Notes: generated by a model from the letters alone, not told the origin. DNA of 64,000 nt from an uncultured Bacteroidia bacterium (GCA_902800045.1 CADCCZ010000002.1:1-64000), one strand, 5' to 3'. Counted from the stretch's first letter, positions 15,519-25,844 are shown. Translations and numbers: made by a program.

Positions 15519-16643
15519 ATGAAAAAATTACTATTCACAACCCTATTCCTAGCCATTGGCATAGGTTACGTTTTTTCACAGGAAGATAACCAGACGGATG
15601 CAAATCCGATTATCGTTCCTACGCAAATCATCACTAGTCCCACCGAAGGCGACACTTTGAACACGCTTGTAAACGCTGAAGGTGAAGAATCGAAAGTTGC
15701 ATACAACAATGGTGTCACATTGTATGGCGAAGGCAACTATAATGAAGCGCTAAGTGCTTTCAGCCAGTCGCTAAGCACCGATCCGGAAATGGCACAGTCA
15801 TACTACGGACGCGGAACATGCTACATGCAGCTGAAAAGATACCAGGAGGCAATTGCAGACCTTACGCAGTACAACAACCGCAAGAAGGATGCTAATGCAC
15901 TTTACCTCATCGGTTACTGCTATTTCCTGATGCCCGACATGGACAACGCACTGAAGTATTTCCAGGATGCAATAGAACAAGGTTTCTCGAATGCAAACCT
16001 TTTCTACTACATGGGTGTAATAAACTTCAACAAGGCTCAATACGACGAGGCCATTAAGAACTACACCAAGGCTATCGAAGTCGACAATACCCACGCCTTC
16101 TCGTACAACGACAGAGGCTCGTCGTACAGAATGCTCGAAAAGTACGACAAGGCCATAGCCGACTACGCAAAGGCTGCCGAACTGAACACTAAGCTCGACA
16201 TCTTCAAGTCGAACCTTGCCAGCGCATACCGTCTCAACAAGGAATACGACAAGGCTATCGCCGCATACGACGAAGCTCTGCAGATTAAGCCCGACAACTA
16301 CAAGGTGATGAACAACAAGGGTATCGCCCTGTACGAAAAGAAGGACTACGACAAGGCTATCGAAGTACTGAACGCATGCCTCAAGATAAACAAGGATTAT
16401 GCATACGCATACAACAACCTCGGACTTTGCTACTATAAGAAAAAAGAATACCAGCTTGCTATCGAAGCATTCACAAAGGCAATTGCTCTTAAGCCCGAAT
16501 ATGGCGAAGCATACGTGCACAGAGGAACTGCAAAGGAAATGTCGCGCGACATGACTGGTGCATGCGAAGACTGGAACAAGGCTAAATCGCTTGGTATAAA
16601 AGACCTCGACGATATAGACTCATATTGCGAAGAACTCAAATAA
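15519..16643 (+). CDS. Secreted tetratricopeptide repeat protein
   Basis: 374 residues. A signal peptide (1-20, ending in GYVFSQ) without a lipobox is followed by an acidic linker and about nine consecutive TPR units from residue 55 to 360, with typical YN.G..Y...Y..AI..Y..AI...P patterns. TPR arrays are protein-binding scaffolds, so a periplasmic partner is expected. It lies 27 bp upstream of the PorE-like gene on the same strand, very likely in one operon, so a role in anchoring or assembling the T9SS periplasmic complex is a fair guess but not shown by the sequence. No enzyme domain is visible. Confidence 0.85.
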   Translation: MKKLLFTTLFLAIGIGYVFSQEDNQTDANPIIVPTQIITSPTEGDTLNTLVNAEGEESKVAYNNGVTLYGEGNYNEALSAFSQSLSTDPEMAQSYYGRGTCYMQLKRYQEAIADLTQYNNRKKDANALYLIGYCYFLMPDMDNALKYFQDAIEQGFSNANLFYYMGVINFNKAQYDEAIKNYTKAIEVDNTHAFSYNDRGSSYRMLEKYDKAIADYAKAAELNTKLDIFKSNLASAYRLNKEYDKAIAAYDEALQIKPDNYKVMNNKGIALYEKKDYDKAIEVLNACLKINKDYAYAYNNLGLCYYKKKEYQLAIEAFTKAIALKPEYGEAYVHRGTAKEMSRDMTGACEDWNKAKSLGIKDLDDIDSYCEELK

Positions 16644-16670
16644 ATCCATGAACGTAAAAAAATTAGAACA

Positions 16671-18788
16671 ATGAAAAGGTTTAAATTATATATAGGAATA
16701 TTGATTATGACCATAACATTGGTTATGGCATCATTAGCATCATACTCGCAGGTAAATGTCTATATCGACAAGAACAAATTCAAGACTGCAGAGAAAGAAG
16801 GCCTCAAGGAAGCCCTTATGGCAATACAAACTGGCGACGAATATTTCGCAAGCAACTCGCTTGGAGGATACAAGAAAGCTCTCGAACAATACCTCTCAGC
16901 AAACAGATACAACAGCGAAAACGCTGAACTTAACTACAAAATTGGTATCTGCTACCTCACATCTACCGAAAAGAAAAAGGCTATAACCTTCCTCGAGAAA
17001 GCTAAAAACCTCAACAACGAAGTTTCGTTCGACATCATGTACGAAATAGGTAGAGCATACCAAGTAAACGGAATGTACACCGAAGCTATAAGCAGCTACA
17101 AAGGATTCTTGAATACCGACTATGAGGAAAACATCAAGAAGTTGAGACTCAAAAAGAGCGACTTCAACGCAGAAGCAAGAATAAAGGAATGCGAAAGCGC
17201 AGCAAAGCTCAACGAAAATCCTCTCCGTATCTTCCTCGACAACCTTGGCCCGAACATCAACTCGAAGTACTCGGACTACGGTCCAGTTATCTCGACCGAT
17301 GAATCGATGATGATCTTCACCTCGCGCCGCGAAGGTTCAACCGGAGGTAGCCTCGACTACGACAACCAGTACTACGAAGACCTCTACATTTCGTACAACG
17401 AAGGCAACAACAAATGGTCGTCAGCACTTAACATGGGCAAACTCAACACTGCCGAACACGATGCTTCTGTAGGTCTTTCTCCCGATGGTTCTATCCTCTA
17501 TACTTTTAAGGGTACTCCCGATGGAAACCTCTACGAAAGCTACCTCAAGGGTGCAGAATGGAGCAAGCCTAAGGAACTTAACAAGAACATCAACACCAAG
17601 TACCACGAAACATCAATTTCAATATCTTCAGATGGAAAGACCTTGTACTTCGTAAGCGAACGTCCAAAGGACGAATACGGCACACCATCGAAGGGCGGAA
17701 AGGATATTTTCGTAAGCCAGAAGACCGCTAAAGGCGATTGGGGTCCTGCTAAGAATATCGGTGAACCAATCAACACCAAGTACGACGAAGAAGGCGTCTT
17801 CATCCACCCCGACAACAGAACCTTGTACTTCAGCTCGAAGAGAGAAGGAACAGTTGGTGGATACGACATCTTCTACAGCGAATTGGACGACAACGGCAAC
17901 TGGGGTGAACCTGTAAACATGGGTGTTCCGCTGAATACTCCCGAAGACGATGTATTCTTCATCGTTGCCGGTAACGGACGCTATGCATACATTTCGAGTG
18001 CTCGCGAAGGCGGCTTCGGTATGCAGGATATCTGGAGAATAACATTCCTTAACCCAGAAAAACCATTGGTTGAAGGAACCGAAGATAACCTCATCGCTAG
18101 TTCGAACGCTTCGATACAGACAGTTGTTCACCAGGAAAAGGTCGAAGTCAAGAAGGTTAGACTTACCATCATGAAGGGTACAATCACCGATGCCGATACT
18201 GGAAACCCAATCGAATCGAACATCGAAATCGTCGACCTCGAAAAGAACGAGATTTACGCAACCCTCCAATCGAATGCTGCAACAGGAAAATACCTCATCA
18301 GCTTGCCTTCGGGTAAGAACTATGGTATCACAGCAAAGACCGACGGTTACCTCTTCCACAGTGAAAACGTCGACGTACCAGCAGCAACATCGTACCAGGA
18401 ACTCATCAAGGACATCAAGTTGAAACCAATCGACGTAGGTGCTAAGATCGTTCTTTCGAACATCTTCTTCGATTTTGGCAAGGCAACCTTGCGCGACCTT
18501 TCGAAGGCCGAACTCGACAACCTTATCAAACTCTTGAATGTCGACTACCCGAAGATGGTTATCGAAATCGGTGGTCATACCGACAACGTTGGTTCGCTCG
18601 AAACCAATACCAAGCTCTCGGCCAACAGAGCAAAGGCAGTTGTCGACTACCTCATCGAACATGGTGTAGCTAAGGAACGCTTGTCGTACAAGGGTTACGC
18701 TTACCAGGAACCAGTTGCTTCGAACGACACCGAAGAAGGCCGTCAGAAGAACAGACGTGTTGAATTCAAGATTATCAGCGTAAAGTAA
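16671..18788 (+). CDS. porE: PorE-like T9SS protein (TPR, PD40 propeller, CRD, OmpA C-terminal domain)
   Basis: 705 residues with four regions in the order known for PorE of Porphyromonas: TPR-like repeats (about 45-170), PD40/WD40-like beta-propeller blades with SSDGKTLYF and HPDNRTLYFSS motifs (about 195-450), a carboxypeptidase-regulatory-like domain (about 495-585), and an OmpA peptidoglycan-binding domain (about 590-705, FDFGKATLR, GGHTDNVGS, NRRVEF). PorE binds peptidoglycan in the periplasm and is thought to hold the T9SS in place. Unlike the lipoprotein form, the N-terminus here is a plain signal peptide (cleavage near ASYSQ) with no lipobox cysteine. Paralogues with this architecture occur in Bacteroidota, so orthology to porE is probable rather than certain. 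A strong terminator follows. Confidence 0.8.
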   Translation: MKRFKLYIGILIMTITLVMASLASYSQVNVYIDKNKFKTAEKEGLKEALMAIQTGDEYFASNSLGGYKKALEQYLSANRYNSENAELNYKIGICYLTSTEKKKAITFLEKAKNLNNEVSFDIMYEIGRAYQVNGMYTEAISSYKGFLNTDYEENIKKLRLKKSDFNAEARIKECESAAKLNENPLRIFLDNLGPNINSKYSDYGPVISTDESMMIFTSRREGSTGGSLDYDNQYYEDLYISYNEGNNKWSSALNMGKLNTAEHDASVGLSPDGSILYTFKGTPDGNLYESYLKGAEWSKPKELNKNINTKYHETSISISSDGKTLYFVSERPKDEYGTPSKGGKDIFVSQKTAKGDWGPAKNIGEPINTKYDEEGVFIHPDNRTLYFSSKREGTVGGYDIFYSELDDNGNWGEPVNMGVPLNTPEDDVFFIVAGNGRYAYISSAREGGFGMQDIWRITFLNPEKPLVEGTEDNLIASSNASIQTVVHQEKVEVKKVRLTIMKGTITDADTGNPIESNIEIVDLEKNEIYATLQSNAATGKYLISLPSGKNYGITAKTDGYLFHSENVDVPAATSYQELIKDIKLKPIDVGAKIVLSNIFFDFGKATLRDLSKAELDNLIKLLNVDYPKMVIEIGGHTDNVGSLETNTKLSANRAKAVVDYLIEHGVAKERLSYKGYAYQEPVASNDTEEGRQKNRRVEFKIISVK

Positions 18789-18802
18789 TTGATATCACTC
18801 AC

Positions 18803-18838
18803 AAAAATCCCATAGCAGGGCTTGCTATGGGATTTTTT
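18803..18838 (+). terminator. Rho-independent terminator after the PorE-like gene
   Basis: Stem AAAAATCCCATAGCA / TGCTATGGGATTTTTT with a GGGCT loop, ending in a T run, 15 nt past the stop. Confidence 0.9.
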
Positions 18839-18846
18839 CATAATAC

Positions 18847-19872
18847 ATGGTCATGCATACATTGGAATATTCGACAGAAAAGAAAACAACAACCAGCATA
18901 TACCTCTCCCACGACAAGCAGTATTTCAAAACACTCGTCGGCGACAGAAAATTTGTTGTGATAAGTTCGGAAAATCTTATAAAGACCTACCCCGAAATAT
19001 TCCATAATGTAAATCTCATTACAATCGACGACACAGAGGAGCACAAAAACCTCGCAACGGTCGAAAGCATCATAGGAAAACTATCAGCACTTGGCATCGA
19101 CAGAAGCTATATAATAATAGGTATAGGAGGTGGCATTGTCTGCGACATAACCGGATTTGTAGCGCACATATACATGCGCGGCGTAAGATTCGGACTTGTC
19201 CCCACCACCCTGCTTTCGCTTGCCGATGCAGCAATTGGTGGGAAAAACGGGGTCAACTACCTAAACTACAAGAACATGATTGGCAGTTTCGACAACCCCG
19301 ACTTTATAGTTGCCAATAGCGACTTTGTACAGACACTTCCTGAAGAGCAATACATGAGCGGACTGGGCGAAATAATAAAGTACGCACTCATCGGCGACAG
19401 CGAAATACTCAAGATTCTTACATCCGACAAAGAGAAAGTGCTTGCACGCGACAGCTCTACAATGCAAAAAATAATTGCCGAAGCAATAAACACAAAAGTC
19501 GAGATTGTAAAGCAAGACCCAACAGACAAAGGCATAAGGCACATACTGAACTTCGGTCACACCATCGGACATAGCATCGAAATAACCGAAAATATTCCGC
19601 ATGGCATAGCCGTTGTAAAAGGGATGAACGCAGCCACCGACATTTCTGTAAAGTGTGGACTTCTCTGCGACGACAAGGCAAAACAAATAAAGCAGTTGTT
19701 GTCATCGTATGGATACGACATCTCGTACAACCTAGGAGGAAAGCACATCGAAGCAATGGCAAACGACAAGAAAAAAGAGAAATCAAACATAAATTTCGTG
19801 CTTCTCGAAGACATAGGAAAGCCAACAGTAAGGAATTTGACCATTGATAAAATTGCAGAGCTAGTCGGATGA
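18847..19872 (+). CDS. aroB: 3-dehydroquinate synthase
   Basis: 341 residues. It converts DAHP to 3-dehydroquinate, the second step of the shikimate pathway, using NAD and a divalent metal. The NAD-binding segment IGIGGGIVCDITGF, the segment PTTLLSLADAAIGGKNGVN, and the metal ligands in SGLGEIIKYALI and HILNFGHTIGHSIE are all present. Length is typical of the shorter Bacteroidota forms. The ATG at 18847 is used, but the ATG two codons downstream (18853) is equally possible since there is no clear Shine-Dalgarno site. The stop overlaps the start of aroA by 4 bp (ATGA), so the two genes are translationally coupled. Confidence 0.95.
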   Translation: MVMHTLEYSTEKKTTTSIYLSHDKQYFKTLVGDRKFVVISSENLIKTYPEIFHNVNLITIDDTEEHKNLATVESIIGKLSALGIDRSYIIIGIGGGIVCDITGFVAHIYMRGVRFGLVPTTLLSLADAAIGGKNGVNYLNYKNMIGSFDNPDFIVANSDFVQTLPEEQYMSGLGEIIKYALIGDSEILKILTSDKEKVLARDSSTMQKIIAEAINTKVEIVKQDPTDKGIRHILNFGHTIGHSIEITENIPHGIAVVKGMNAATDISVKCGLLCDDKAKQIKQLLSSYGYDISYNLGGKHIEAMANDKKKEKSNINFVLLEDIGKPTVRNLTIDKIAELVG

Positions 19873-21083
19873 TTACCAAAATTCACAAATCGAACCTTAA
19901 CGGAACAATACGTATCTGCCCGTCGAAAAGCTACGAACAAAGAGTCTGGGCAATATCGGCACTCATGCACGAAGACATTATGGTCCATAACTCGGGCAAT
20001 TCTGCCGATGTGGAAGCCTGCCGCAATATTGCAAACGGCATTAAGTCGGGCAACCAAACATTCAACTGCGGCGAATCGGCACTCTGCGCAAGAATGTTTC
20101 CACCACTCATTGCACTGAACTACGAAAATTTCACAATAAAAGGTGAAGGCACGCTCACTAGCAGAAACATCGACCGCGACCTGCAATTCTACGAAGACAC
20201 CTTCGGTTGGAAAGTCTCGCACGAAGGATTTCCTATCCACATAAGCAATGCCCACATTGCACCAGGCAATTTCACATTGGACGGAAGCCACACATCGCAG
20301 ATTATAACTGGATTGATACTTGCACTTTCGACACTTGTCGGTAACAGTTCGCTGACTATTGAAAACCCGACAAGCATAGGCTACATACTCATGACAATAG
20401 ATGTAGCCAACGAAGCAGGTGCCAAGATAAAGTACTCACACATAGGCAATACGCTAAGAATAGATATCAACGGAGCAGCAAAGTTCAGCAAGAAAGTTTT
20501 CAAAATAGAAGGAGACTGGAGCAATGCGGCATTTCTCATTGTTGCAGGGCTTACATCGGGAAACATTGGCATATCGGGGTTAAACCGCAACTCTTTGCAA
20601 CCCGACATGGCAATAATGAAAGTGATGGATTCATGCAAAGTTAAGTATGAATGGCAAGACGAAACGCTAATCGTCCACAAGTCCGACATCGGTCGATTCG
20701 ATTTTGATGCGAGCGACTGTCCCGACCTCATACCGCCGCTTTGTGCACTTGCGCTTGAGGCCAATGGCGTATGCAAGATAAAAGGAGCAAACCGTCTTGC
20801 CAACAAGGAAAGCAACCGCCTCGAAGCCATACTTGGCGAACTAGGCAAACTTGGCGCCAACGTCGAAACCGATGGCAAAAGCATTATTATTCATCCGCAG
20901 AAAAACATTAATTCCGCCATTGTAAACTCGCACAACGACCACAGGATAGCAATGATGATGGCTATAATCGGTCTGAAATCGGAAGAAATGACGATAAGTG
21001 GATGCGAATGTGTAAACAAGTCGTATCCCGATTTCTTCGATGCTCTCAAATCACTCGGAGCAAGGATTGATACTTTGGAATAA
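19869..21083 (+). CDS. aroA: 3-phosphoshikimate 1-carboxyvinyltransferase (EPSP synthase)
   Basis: 404 residues. It transfers enolpyruvyl from PEP to shikimate 3-phosphate. The N-terminal PSKSYEQR segment (substrate-binding Lys and Arg), the CGESALCARMF segment in place of the common LGNAGTAMR motif, DGSHTSQ, and the C-terminal DHRIAMMMAI motif are visible. The divergent active-site segment and the short length are usual for the Bacteroidota branch. It overlaps aroB by 4 bp, and no other shikimate gene is in the window. A shared hairpin lies between it and the convergent PBP gene. Confidence 0.94.
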   Translation: MITKIHKSNLNGTIRICPSKSYEQRVWAISALMHEDIMVHNSGNSADVEACRNIANGIKSGNQTFNCGESALCARMFPPLIALNYENFTIKGEGTLTSRNIDRDLQFYEDTFGWKVSHEGFPIHISNAHIAPGNFTLDGSHTSQIITGLILALSTLVGNSSLTIENPTSIGYILMTIDVANEAGAKIKYSHIGNTLRIDINGAAKFSKKVFKIEGDWSNAAFLIVAGLTSGNIGISGLNRNSLQPDMAIMKVMDSCKVKYEWQDETLIVHKSDIGRFDFDASDCPDLIPPLCALALEANGVCKIKGANRLANKESNRLEAILGELGKLGANVETDGKSIIIHPQKNINSAIVNSHNDHRIAMMMAIIGLKSEEMTISGCECVNKSYPDFFDALKSLGARIDTLE

Positions 21084-21127
21084 CTCCATTTTGTCATTCT
21101 GAATTGTTTCAGAATCTTAAAATGGAG
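21084..21127. terminator. Bidirectional terminator between aroA and the PBP1A gene
   Basis: Outer stem CTCCATTTT / AAAATGGAG and inner stem ATTCTGAA / TTCAGAAT around a TTG loop, placed between two convergent genes. Confidence 0.75.
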
Positions 21128-21146
21128 TGCGATTTGTAAATCAATT

Positions 21147-23492
21147 TTAGTTTTCGTCAAAGTCGCAGTCGGTCTCCGAACCGTACTCGTGGCAGTCGAT
21201 CAAATCCTTTATGCCAGCTGGCTGCGGGAACTTGTCGTCGGGACTATATTTCTTTTTCAGTCTCCAGTCGGCATATACCTTCTTCATATACAAAGCCCAG
21301 ATAGGCAATGCGGCCGAAGCGCCCTGACCGAATTCCATAGAACTGAAACGTATAGTCGGCTCTTCGCCACCAACCCATGCACCATTTACAAGGTGCGGAG
21401 TTACGCCCATGAACCAAGCATCAGAGTTGTTGTTTGTAGTTCCGGTCTTGCCGCCGATTTCGCCGGTAAGATTGTATTTGAAACGCAATCTTGAACCAGT
21501 ACCCATGTCGACCACACCTCGCAGGAGCTCAATCATGAGAGCTGCAGTCTCTTCGCTGATTGCCTCGGTCTGGATAGGAATGAAAGCAGCCAGTTCGTTA
21601 CCGTCCTTGTCTTCAATCCTTGTAATGTAAATCGGTCTGGTATAGATTCCCTTGTTAGGATATGTACAGTAAGCACCCACCATTTCGCAGAGCAATACCT
21701 GTGGAATACCTACGCAGATTGATGGGAACGGGTCGATCTGGCTATGAACGCCCATCTTGTTGGCAAGCGCAACGACAGCCTCGGGAGTTGTCTGTTTAAG
21801 CGCCCATGCCGAAATCTGGTTGAGCGAACCGGCAAGACCTTGCTTCAAAGTAATTGTTTGACCATCGAGCTTCGACTTCGAATACCTTGGAGTGTACAAC
21901 TGACCAGTAGGCAGTTTGAATGTCTGCTCAACATTCGGCACCTTGGTACATGGCGAATAACCGTTCTGCATAAGTAGGCAATAGATAAACGGTTTGAAAG
22001 TCGATCCCACCTGACGGCGCGACTTGGTAGCATTGTCGTACTTGAAGTGCATGTAGTTTATGCCGCCCACGTAAGCCTTCACGTGACCAGTCTGCGGTTC
22101 CATCGACAGGAAACCTGCCTGCAGGAAGCCCTTGTAGTAGAGCATCGAGTCCATAGGAGTCATGATGGTGTCGATGTCGCCGTCCCACGAGAATACCGAC
22201 ATGGTGTCATTCTCGTAGAACGAAGCCTTGATTTCATCTTCGCTGAAACCAGCCTTCTTCATCACGCGCCAACGCTCGGTACGGCGCATAGCACTGTTGA
22301 TGCATTCCTCCTTCTTCGAAGCACCTATACCCGAATAGTAAGGAGCACTCTTGTTGTTCTTCATGCTCTTCGAAAATGCTGGCTGCAAATACGTACCTAC
22401 ATGCTCGGCAACAGCCTCCTCGGCATATTTCTGCATACGGCTGTCAATAGTTGTATACAGTTGCAAACCATCGGAATAAATATCGTATGGAGTACCATCG
22501 GGCTTCTTATTCTTGTTGCACCAACCGTACGACGGGTCGATTGCCCAGTTTATCGAGTCCTCAATAAATTCGCGCTCATCGATATAATTTTCGCGGATTG
22601 GCTCCTTGGCGCTGAGCCATAGACGTAAGAACTCGCGGAAATATGTTGCAGAACCCAGGTTATGGTCGGCACGACGGAACTTTATTCCTAGAGGCTCGTT
22701 CTTTAGCGAATCGTATTCTTCTCGTGACAACTTGCCGTACTTAACCATCTGACTCAAAACTGTATTCCTGCGGTCGAGTGCCTTTTCGGGGAAACGTATC
22801 GGGTTGTACATCGAAGGATTCTGGGCCATACCTACAAGCATCGCTGCCTGAGTCTTGGTAAGTCCCAACGGAATTGTATCGAAATATATTCTCGAAGCCG
22901 ACTCGATACCAACGGCAAGGTTAAGGAAGTCAAACTTGTTGAGGTACATTGTAATAATTTCCTCCTTTGTGTATCGGCTCTCTATCTTGGTTGCGATTAC
23001 CCATTCCTGGAATTTACGGTTGATGAATTCGAGTTTGTTCATCTTCTGTCGTGGGAAAAGCATTTTTGCAAGCTGCTGCGATATGGTACTACCACCACCC
23101 TTTGCGCTATTGCCAGTAAGAATACCCTTGAATACACGTGGCAACGACTTGAAATCGATGCCACAGTGATCGTAGAAACGAACATCCTCGGTAGCAATAA
23201 GAGCATCGATAACATTCGGAGAAATGGAGTCGTAACGTACATGCGAACGGTTTTCGCGGAAATAGGTTCCGAGTAGCTGCCCATCGCTCGAATAAATACG
23301 AGTTGCAAGGTTCTCTTTTGGGTTTTCTAGCTCGTCAAACGTCGGCATATAGCCGAAAACGCCATGCGACAACAATGCGAAATACACCACAAGCAGTACT
23401 ACCGACAATACACTTATAGTCCATAACGCTATGAAAATCTTTACTTTAGTCTTCTTCGAATATGATACTTTATCATTTGTACCTTCAACCAT
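21147..23492 (-). CDS. mrcA: Class A penicillin-binding protein 1A (transglycosylase and transpeptidase)
   Basis: 781 residues. A short cytoplasmic tail and one membrane segment (about 18-42) are followed by a GT51 glycosyltransferase domain (about 60-240) with catalytic Glu102 in ATEDVRFYDHCG and the GGGSTISQQLAK motif. A transpeptidase domain follows, with Ser497 in the STFK motif, GSLNQIS as the SxN motif, and KTGTT. It polymerises and cross-links peptidoglycan at the outer face of the inner membrane. It is divergent from topA with 69 bp between the start codons. The gene name is by family, as other class A PBPs may exist elsewhere. Confidence 0.93.
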   Translation of the reverse strand: MVEGTNDKVSYSKKTKVKIFIALWTISVLSVVLLVVYFALLSHGVFGYMPTFDELENPKENLATRIYSSDGQLLGTYFRENRSHVRYDSISPNVIDALIATEDVRFYDHCGIDFKSLPRVFKGILTGNSAKGGGSTISQQLAKMLFPRQKMNKLEFINRKFQEWVIATKIESRYTKEEIITMYLNKFDFLNLAVGIESASRIYFDTIPLGLTKTQAAMLVGMAQNPSMYNPIRFPEKALDRRNTVLSQMVKYGKLSREEYDSLKNEPLGIKFRRADHNLGSATYFREFLRLWLSAKEPIRENYIDEREFIEDSINWAIDPSYGWCNKNKKPDGTPYDIYSDGLQLYTTIDSRMQKYAEEAVAEHVGTYLQPAFSKSMKNNKSAPYYSGIGASKKEECINSAMRRTERWRVMKKAGFSEDEIKASFYENDTMSVFSWDGDIDTIMTPMDSMLYYKGFLQAGFLSMEPQTGHVKAYVGGINYMHFKYDNATKSRRQVGSTFKPFIYCLLMQNGYSPCTKVPNVEQTFKLPTGQLYTPRYSKSKLDGQTITLKQGLAGSLNQISAWALKQTTPEAVVALANKMGVHSQIDPFPSICVGIPQVLLCEMVGAYCTYPNKGIYTRPIYITRIEDKDGNELAAFIPIQTEAISEETAALMIELLRGVVDMGTGSRLRFKYNLTGEIGGKTGTTNNNSDAWFMGVTPHLVNGAWVGGEEPTIRFSSMEFGQGASAALPIWALYMKKVYADWRLKKKYSPDDKFPQPAGIKDLIDCHEYGSETDCDFDEN

Positions 23493-23533
23493 ATCACAAA
23501 AAATTTAAAGCCGTAAAATTAAAAAAAAATTTT

Positions 23534-23541
23534 TACTTTTG
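23534..23541 (+). promoter_or_regulatory. topA promoter -7 box (TACTTTTG)
   Basis: TAnnTTTG match 20 nt before the topA ATG. Confidence 0.55.
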
Positions 23542-23561
23542 CGCCAAAATTCAGAAACCGA

Positions 23562-25844
23562 ATGGAAAACAACTTGGTAATAGTAGAGTCTCCAGCAAAA
23601 GCAAAGACTATAAAGAAGTTCCTTGGAAATGATTTCATTGTAAAATCAAGCTATGGACACATTAGAGACATTGAAAAGAAGAACTTGGGAATAGACATTG
23701 AACATGGATTCGCTCCCGACTACGTAATTCCCGATGACAAGAAGAAGGTTGTAACCGAACTCAAGGATGCAGCAAGCAAGGTAAAGACGGTATGGCTGGC
23801 TTCCGATGAAGACCGCGAGGGAGAAGCAATATCGTGGCATTTGAGCGAAGTCCTTAAGTTGAAGAAGAGTAACACAAAACGTATTGTCTTCCACGAAATT
23901 ACCAAGGAAGCCATTACCAATGCAATAGCAAACCCGCGCGACATCGACCAGAACCTGGTCAACGCACAGCAAGCCAGACGAATACTCGACAGGCTCGTGG
24001 GTTTCAAGTTGTCGCCGCTGTTGTGGAAAAAAATAAAGCCTGCACTTTCGGCAGGACGCGTACAGTCGGTAGCCGTAAGGCTTATCGTCGAACGCGAAAG
24101 GGAAATCACTGAATTCAACTCGAAGTCGGAATACAAGGTTTATGGTTTGTTCGACATTGATGGCAACTCGATAAAGGCCGAGCTTAACAAGAAATTCAAA
24201 ACCTACAACGAAGCAAAGAAATTTGTCGAGTCGTGCAACGGCAAAGATTTTCAGGTAAAGGACGTTAGCAAAAAACCTGGCAAGAAGTCCCCTGCACCTC
24301 CATTCACGACTTCTACACTGCAGCAGGAAGCTGGACGTAAGCTCGGATTCTCGGTTTCGCAGACAATGAGGTACGCGCAAAACCTTTACGAAAACGGTTT
24401 CATAACCTACATGAGAACCGACTCCGTAAACTTGTCGTCGCTGGCAATCAATACAATAAAGGCAAACGTCATCAGCAACTACGGCGACGAATACCTGCAC
24501 GTTAGGCAATACCAGACCAAGTCAAAAGGAGCACAGGAGGCACACGAAGCCATAAGACCTACTTTTGTCGAAAATGCAACAATCGAAGCAACCAAACAGG
24601 AACAACGTCTGTACGACCTTATCCGCAAGAGAGCAATAGCATCGCAGATGGCCGACGCTAAAGTCGAAAAGACAATCGTAACAATCGGAAACTCAAGCGA
24701 ATCGTACTATTTCCAAGCCACAGGAGAAACCGTAATATTCGACGGATTCCTAAAACTTTACATCGAATCTACCGACGACGAGAGCACAGACGATACAACT
24801 TCGACTCTCCCTAATATAATTATAGGTACAAAAGCTGAGCCGACAAAATTCGAAGCAATCGAACGTTTCGACCAGCCGCCAGCAAGGTACACCGAAGCAA
24901 GCCTCGTAAAGAAGATGGAAGAGCTCGGCATCGGAAGACCTTCGACCTACGCGCCTACAATTTCGACAATACAGCAGCGCGAATATGTAGTAAAGGAAAG
25001 CAAGCCAGCTAAGAAAAGAACAATCAAGACTATCACTCTGTCGAAAGGCAAGATCAAGGAATCGACAACTACCGAGAACTACGGAGCCGAAAGCAATAAG
25101 TTGTTCCCGACTTCTACCGGCATTGTCGTAACCGACTATCTGACCGCCCACTTCAACGACGTGCTCGACTACAACTTTACCGCACAAATCGAGGAAAAGT
25201 TCGATGACATTGCTATGGGCAAGCTCAAGTGGGGCGATATGATCAAGTCGTTCTACAAGTCATTCGACAAGGAAGTCGACTCGTCGCTCAAGGAAAAGGA
25301 AACCTCGAAATGGGAGCGCAACATAGGCAACGACCCGAAGACAGGCGCACCTATTATAATAAAGATAGGCAAGTACGGACCATACGCCTCAATCGAGACC
25401 GGCGACAAGCCGATGTATGCAAGCCTGCGCAAGAACCAGAACATCGAAAGCATAACCCTCGAAGAAGTTCTCGACCTGTTTAAGCTTCCGCGCGACCTTG
25501 GAGAGTACGACGGTGACTCCGCCACAGTAATGATTGGCCGGTTCGGACCATATATAAAGAACAACGGCAAGTTCTATGCTCTGTCAAAGACCGACGACCC
25601 GTACAGCATAACCATCGAGCGTGCAATCGAAATCATCGAAGCCAAAAAGGAACAGATGAAGAACGCACTGTGCCGCACCTTCGACGAAGAACCCGAAATG
25701 CAGATACTGAAAGGCAAGTTCGGTCCATACATTTCGTACCAGAAAAAGAACTACAAAATACCTAAAAATTTCAACCCCGAGGAAATCACTTTGGAGCAAT
25801 GCCGAAGCATAATCGAAAGTGCCTTGGAGAAGAAGAAAAAATAA
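23562..25844 (+). CDS. topA: DNA topoisomerase I (type IA)
   Basis: 760 residues. It relaxes negative supercoils by transient single-strand breakage. The N-terminal TOPRIM domain starts LVIVESPAKAKTIKKFLG and contains SDEDREGEAISWH. The catalytic tyrosine is Tyr283 in GFITYMRTDS. Instead of the Cys4 zinc fingers of the E. coli enzyme, the C-terminus (about 590-755) has three topoisomerase C-terminal repeats of the IGKYGPY / IGRFGPYIK / KGKFGPYIS type, without cysteine ligands. This layout is common in Bacteroidota. The gene stands alone: the PBP1A gene is divergent and a 302 bp gap follows. Confidence 0.96.
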   Translation: MENNLVIVESPAKAKTIKKFLGNDFIVKSSYGHIRDIEKKNLGIDIEHGFAPDYVIPDDKKKVVTELKDAASKVKTVWLASDEDREGEAISWHLSEVLKLKKSNTKRIVFHEITKEAITNAIANPRDIDQNLVNAQQARRILDRLVGFKLSPLLWKKIKPALSAGRVQSVAVRLIVEREREITEFNSKSEYKVYGLFDIDGNSIKAELNKKFKTYNEAKKFVESCNGKDFQVKDVSKKPGKKSPAPPFTTSTLQQEAGRKLGFSVSQTMRYAQNLYENGFITYMRTDSVNLSSLAINTIKANVISNYGDEYLHVRQYQTKSKGAQEAHEAIRPTFVENATIEATKQEQRLYDLIRKRAIASQMADAKVEKTIVTIGNSSESYYFQATGETVIFDGFLKLYIESTDDESTDDTTSTLPNIIIGTKAEPTKFEAIERFDQPPARYTEASLVKKMEELGIGRPSTYAPTISTIQQREYVVKESKPAKKRTIKTITLSKGKIKESTTTENYGAESNKLFPTSTGIVVTDYLTAHFNDVLDYNFTAQIEEKFDDIAMGKLKWGDMIKSFYKSFDKEVDSSLKEKETSKWERNIGNDPKTGAPIIIKIGKYGPYASIETGDKPMYASLRKNQNIESITLEEVLDLFKLPRDLGEYDGDSATVMIGRFGPYIKNNGKFYALSKTDDPYSITIERAIEIIEAKKEQMKNALCRTFDEEPEMQILKGKFGPYISYQKKNYKIPKNFNPEEITLEQCRSIIESALEKKKK

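Noticed and set aside
17628..18662. 344-codon minus-strand frame opposite the PorE-like gene
   Set aside because: Shadow; the plus strand has a full domain series and a terminator.
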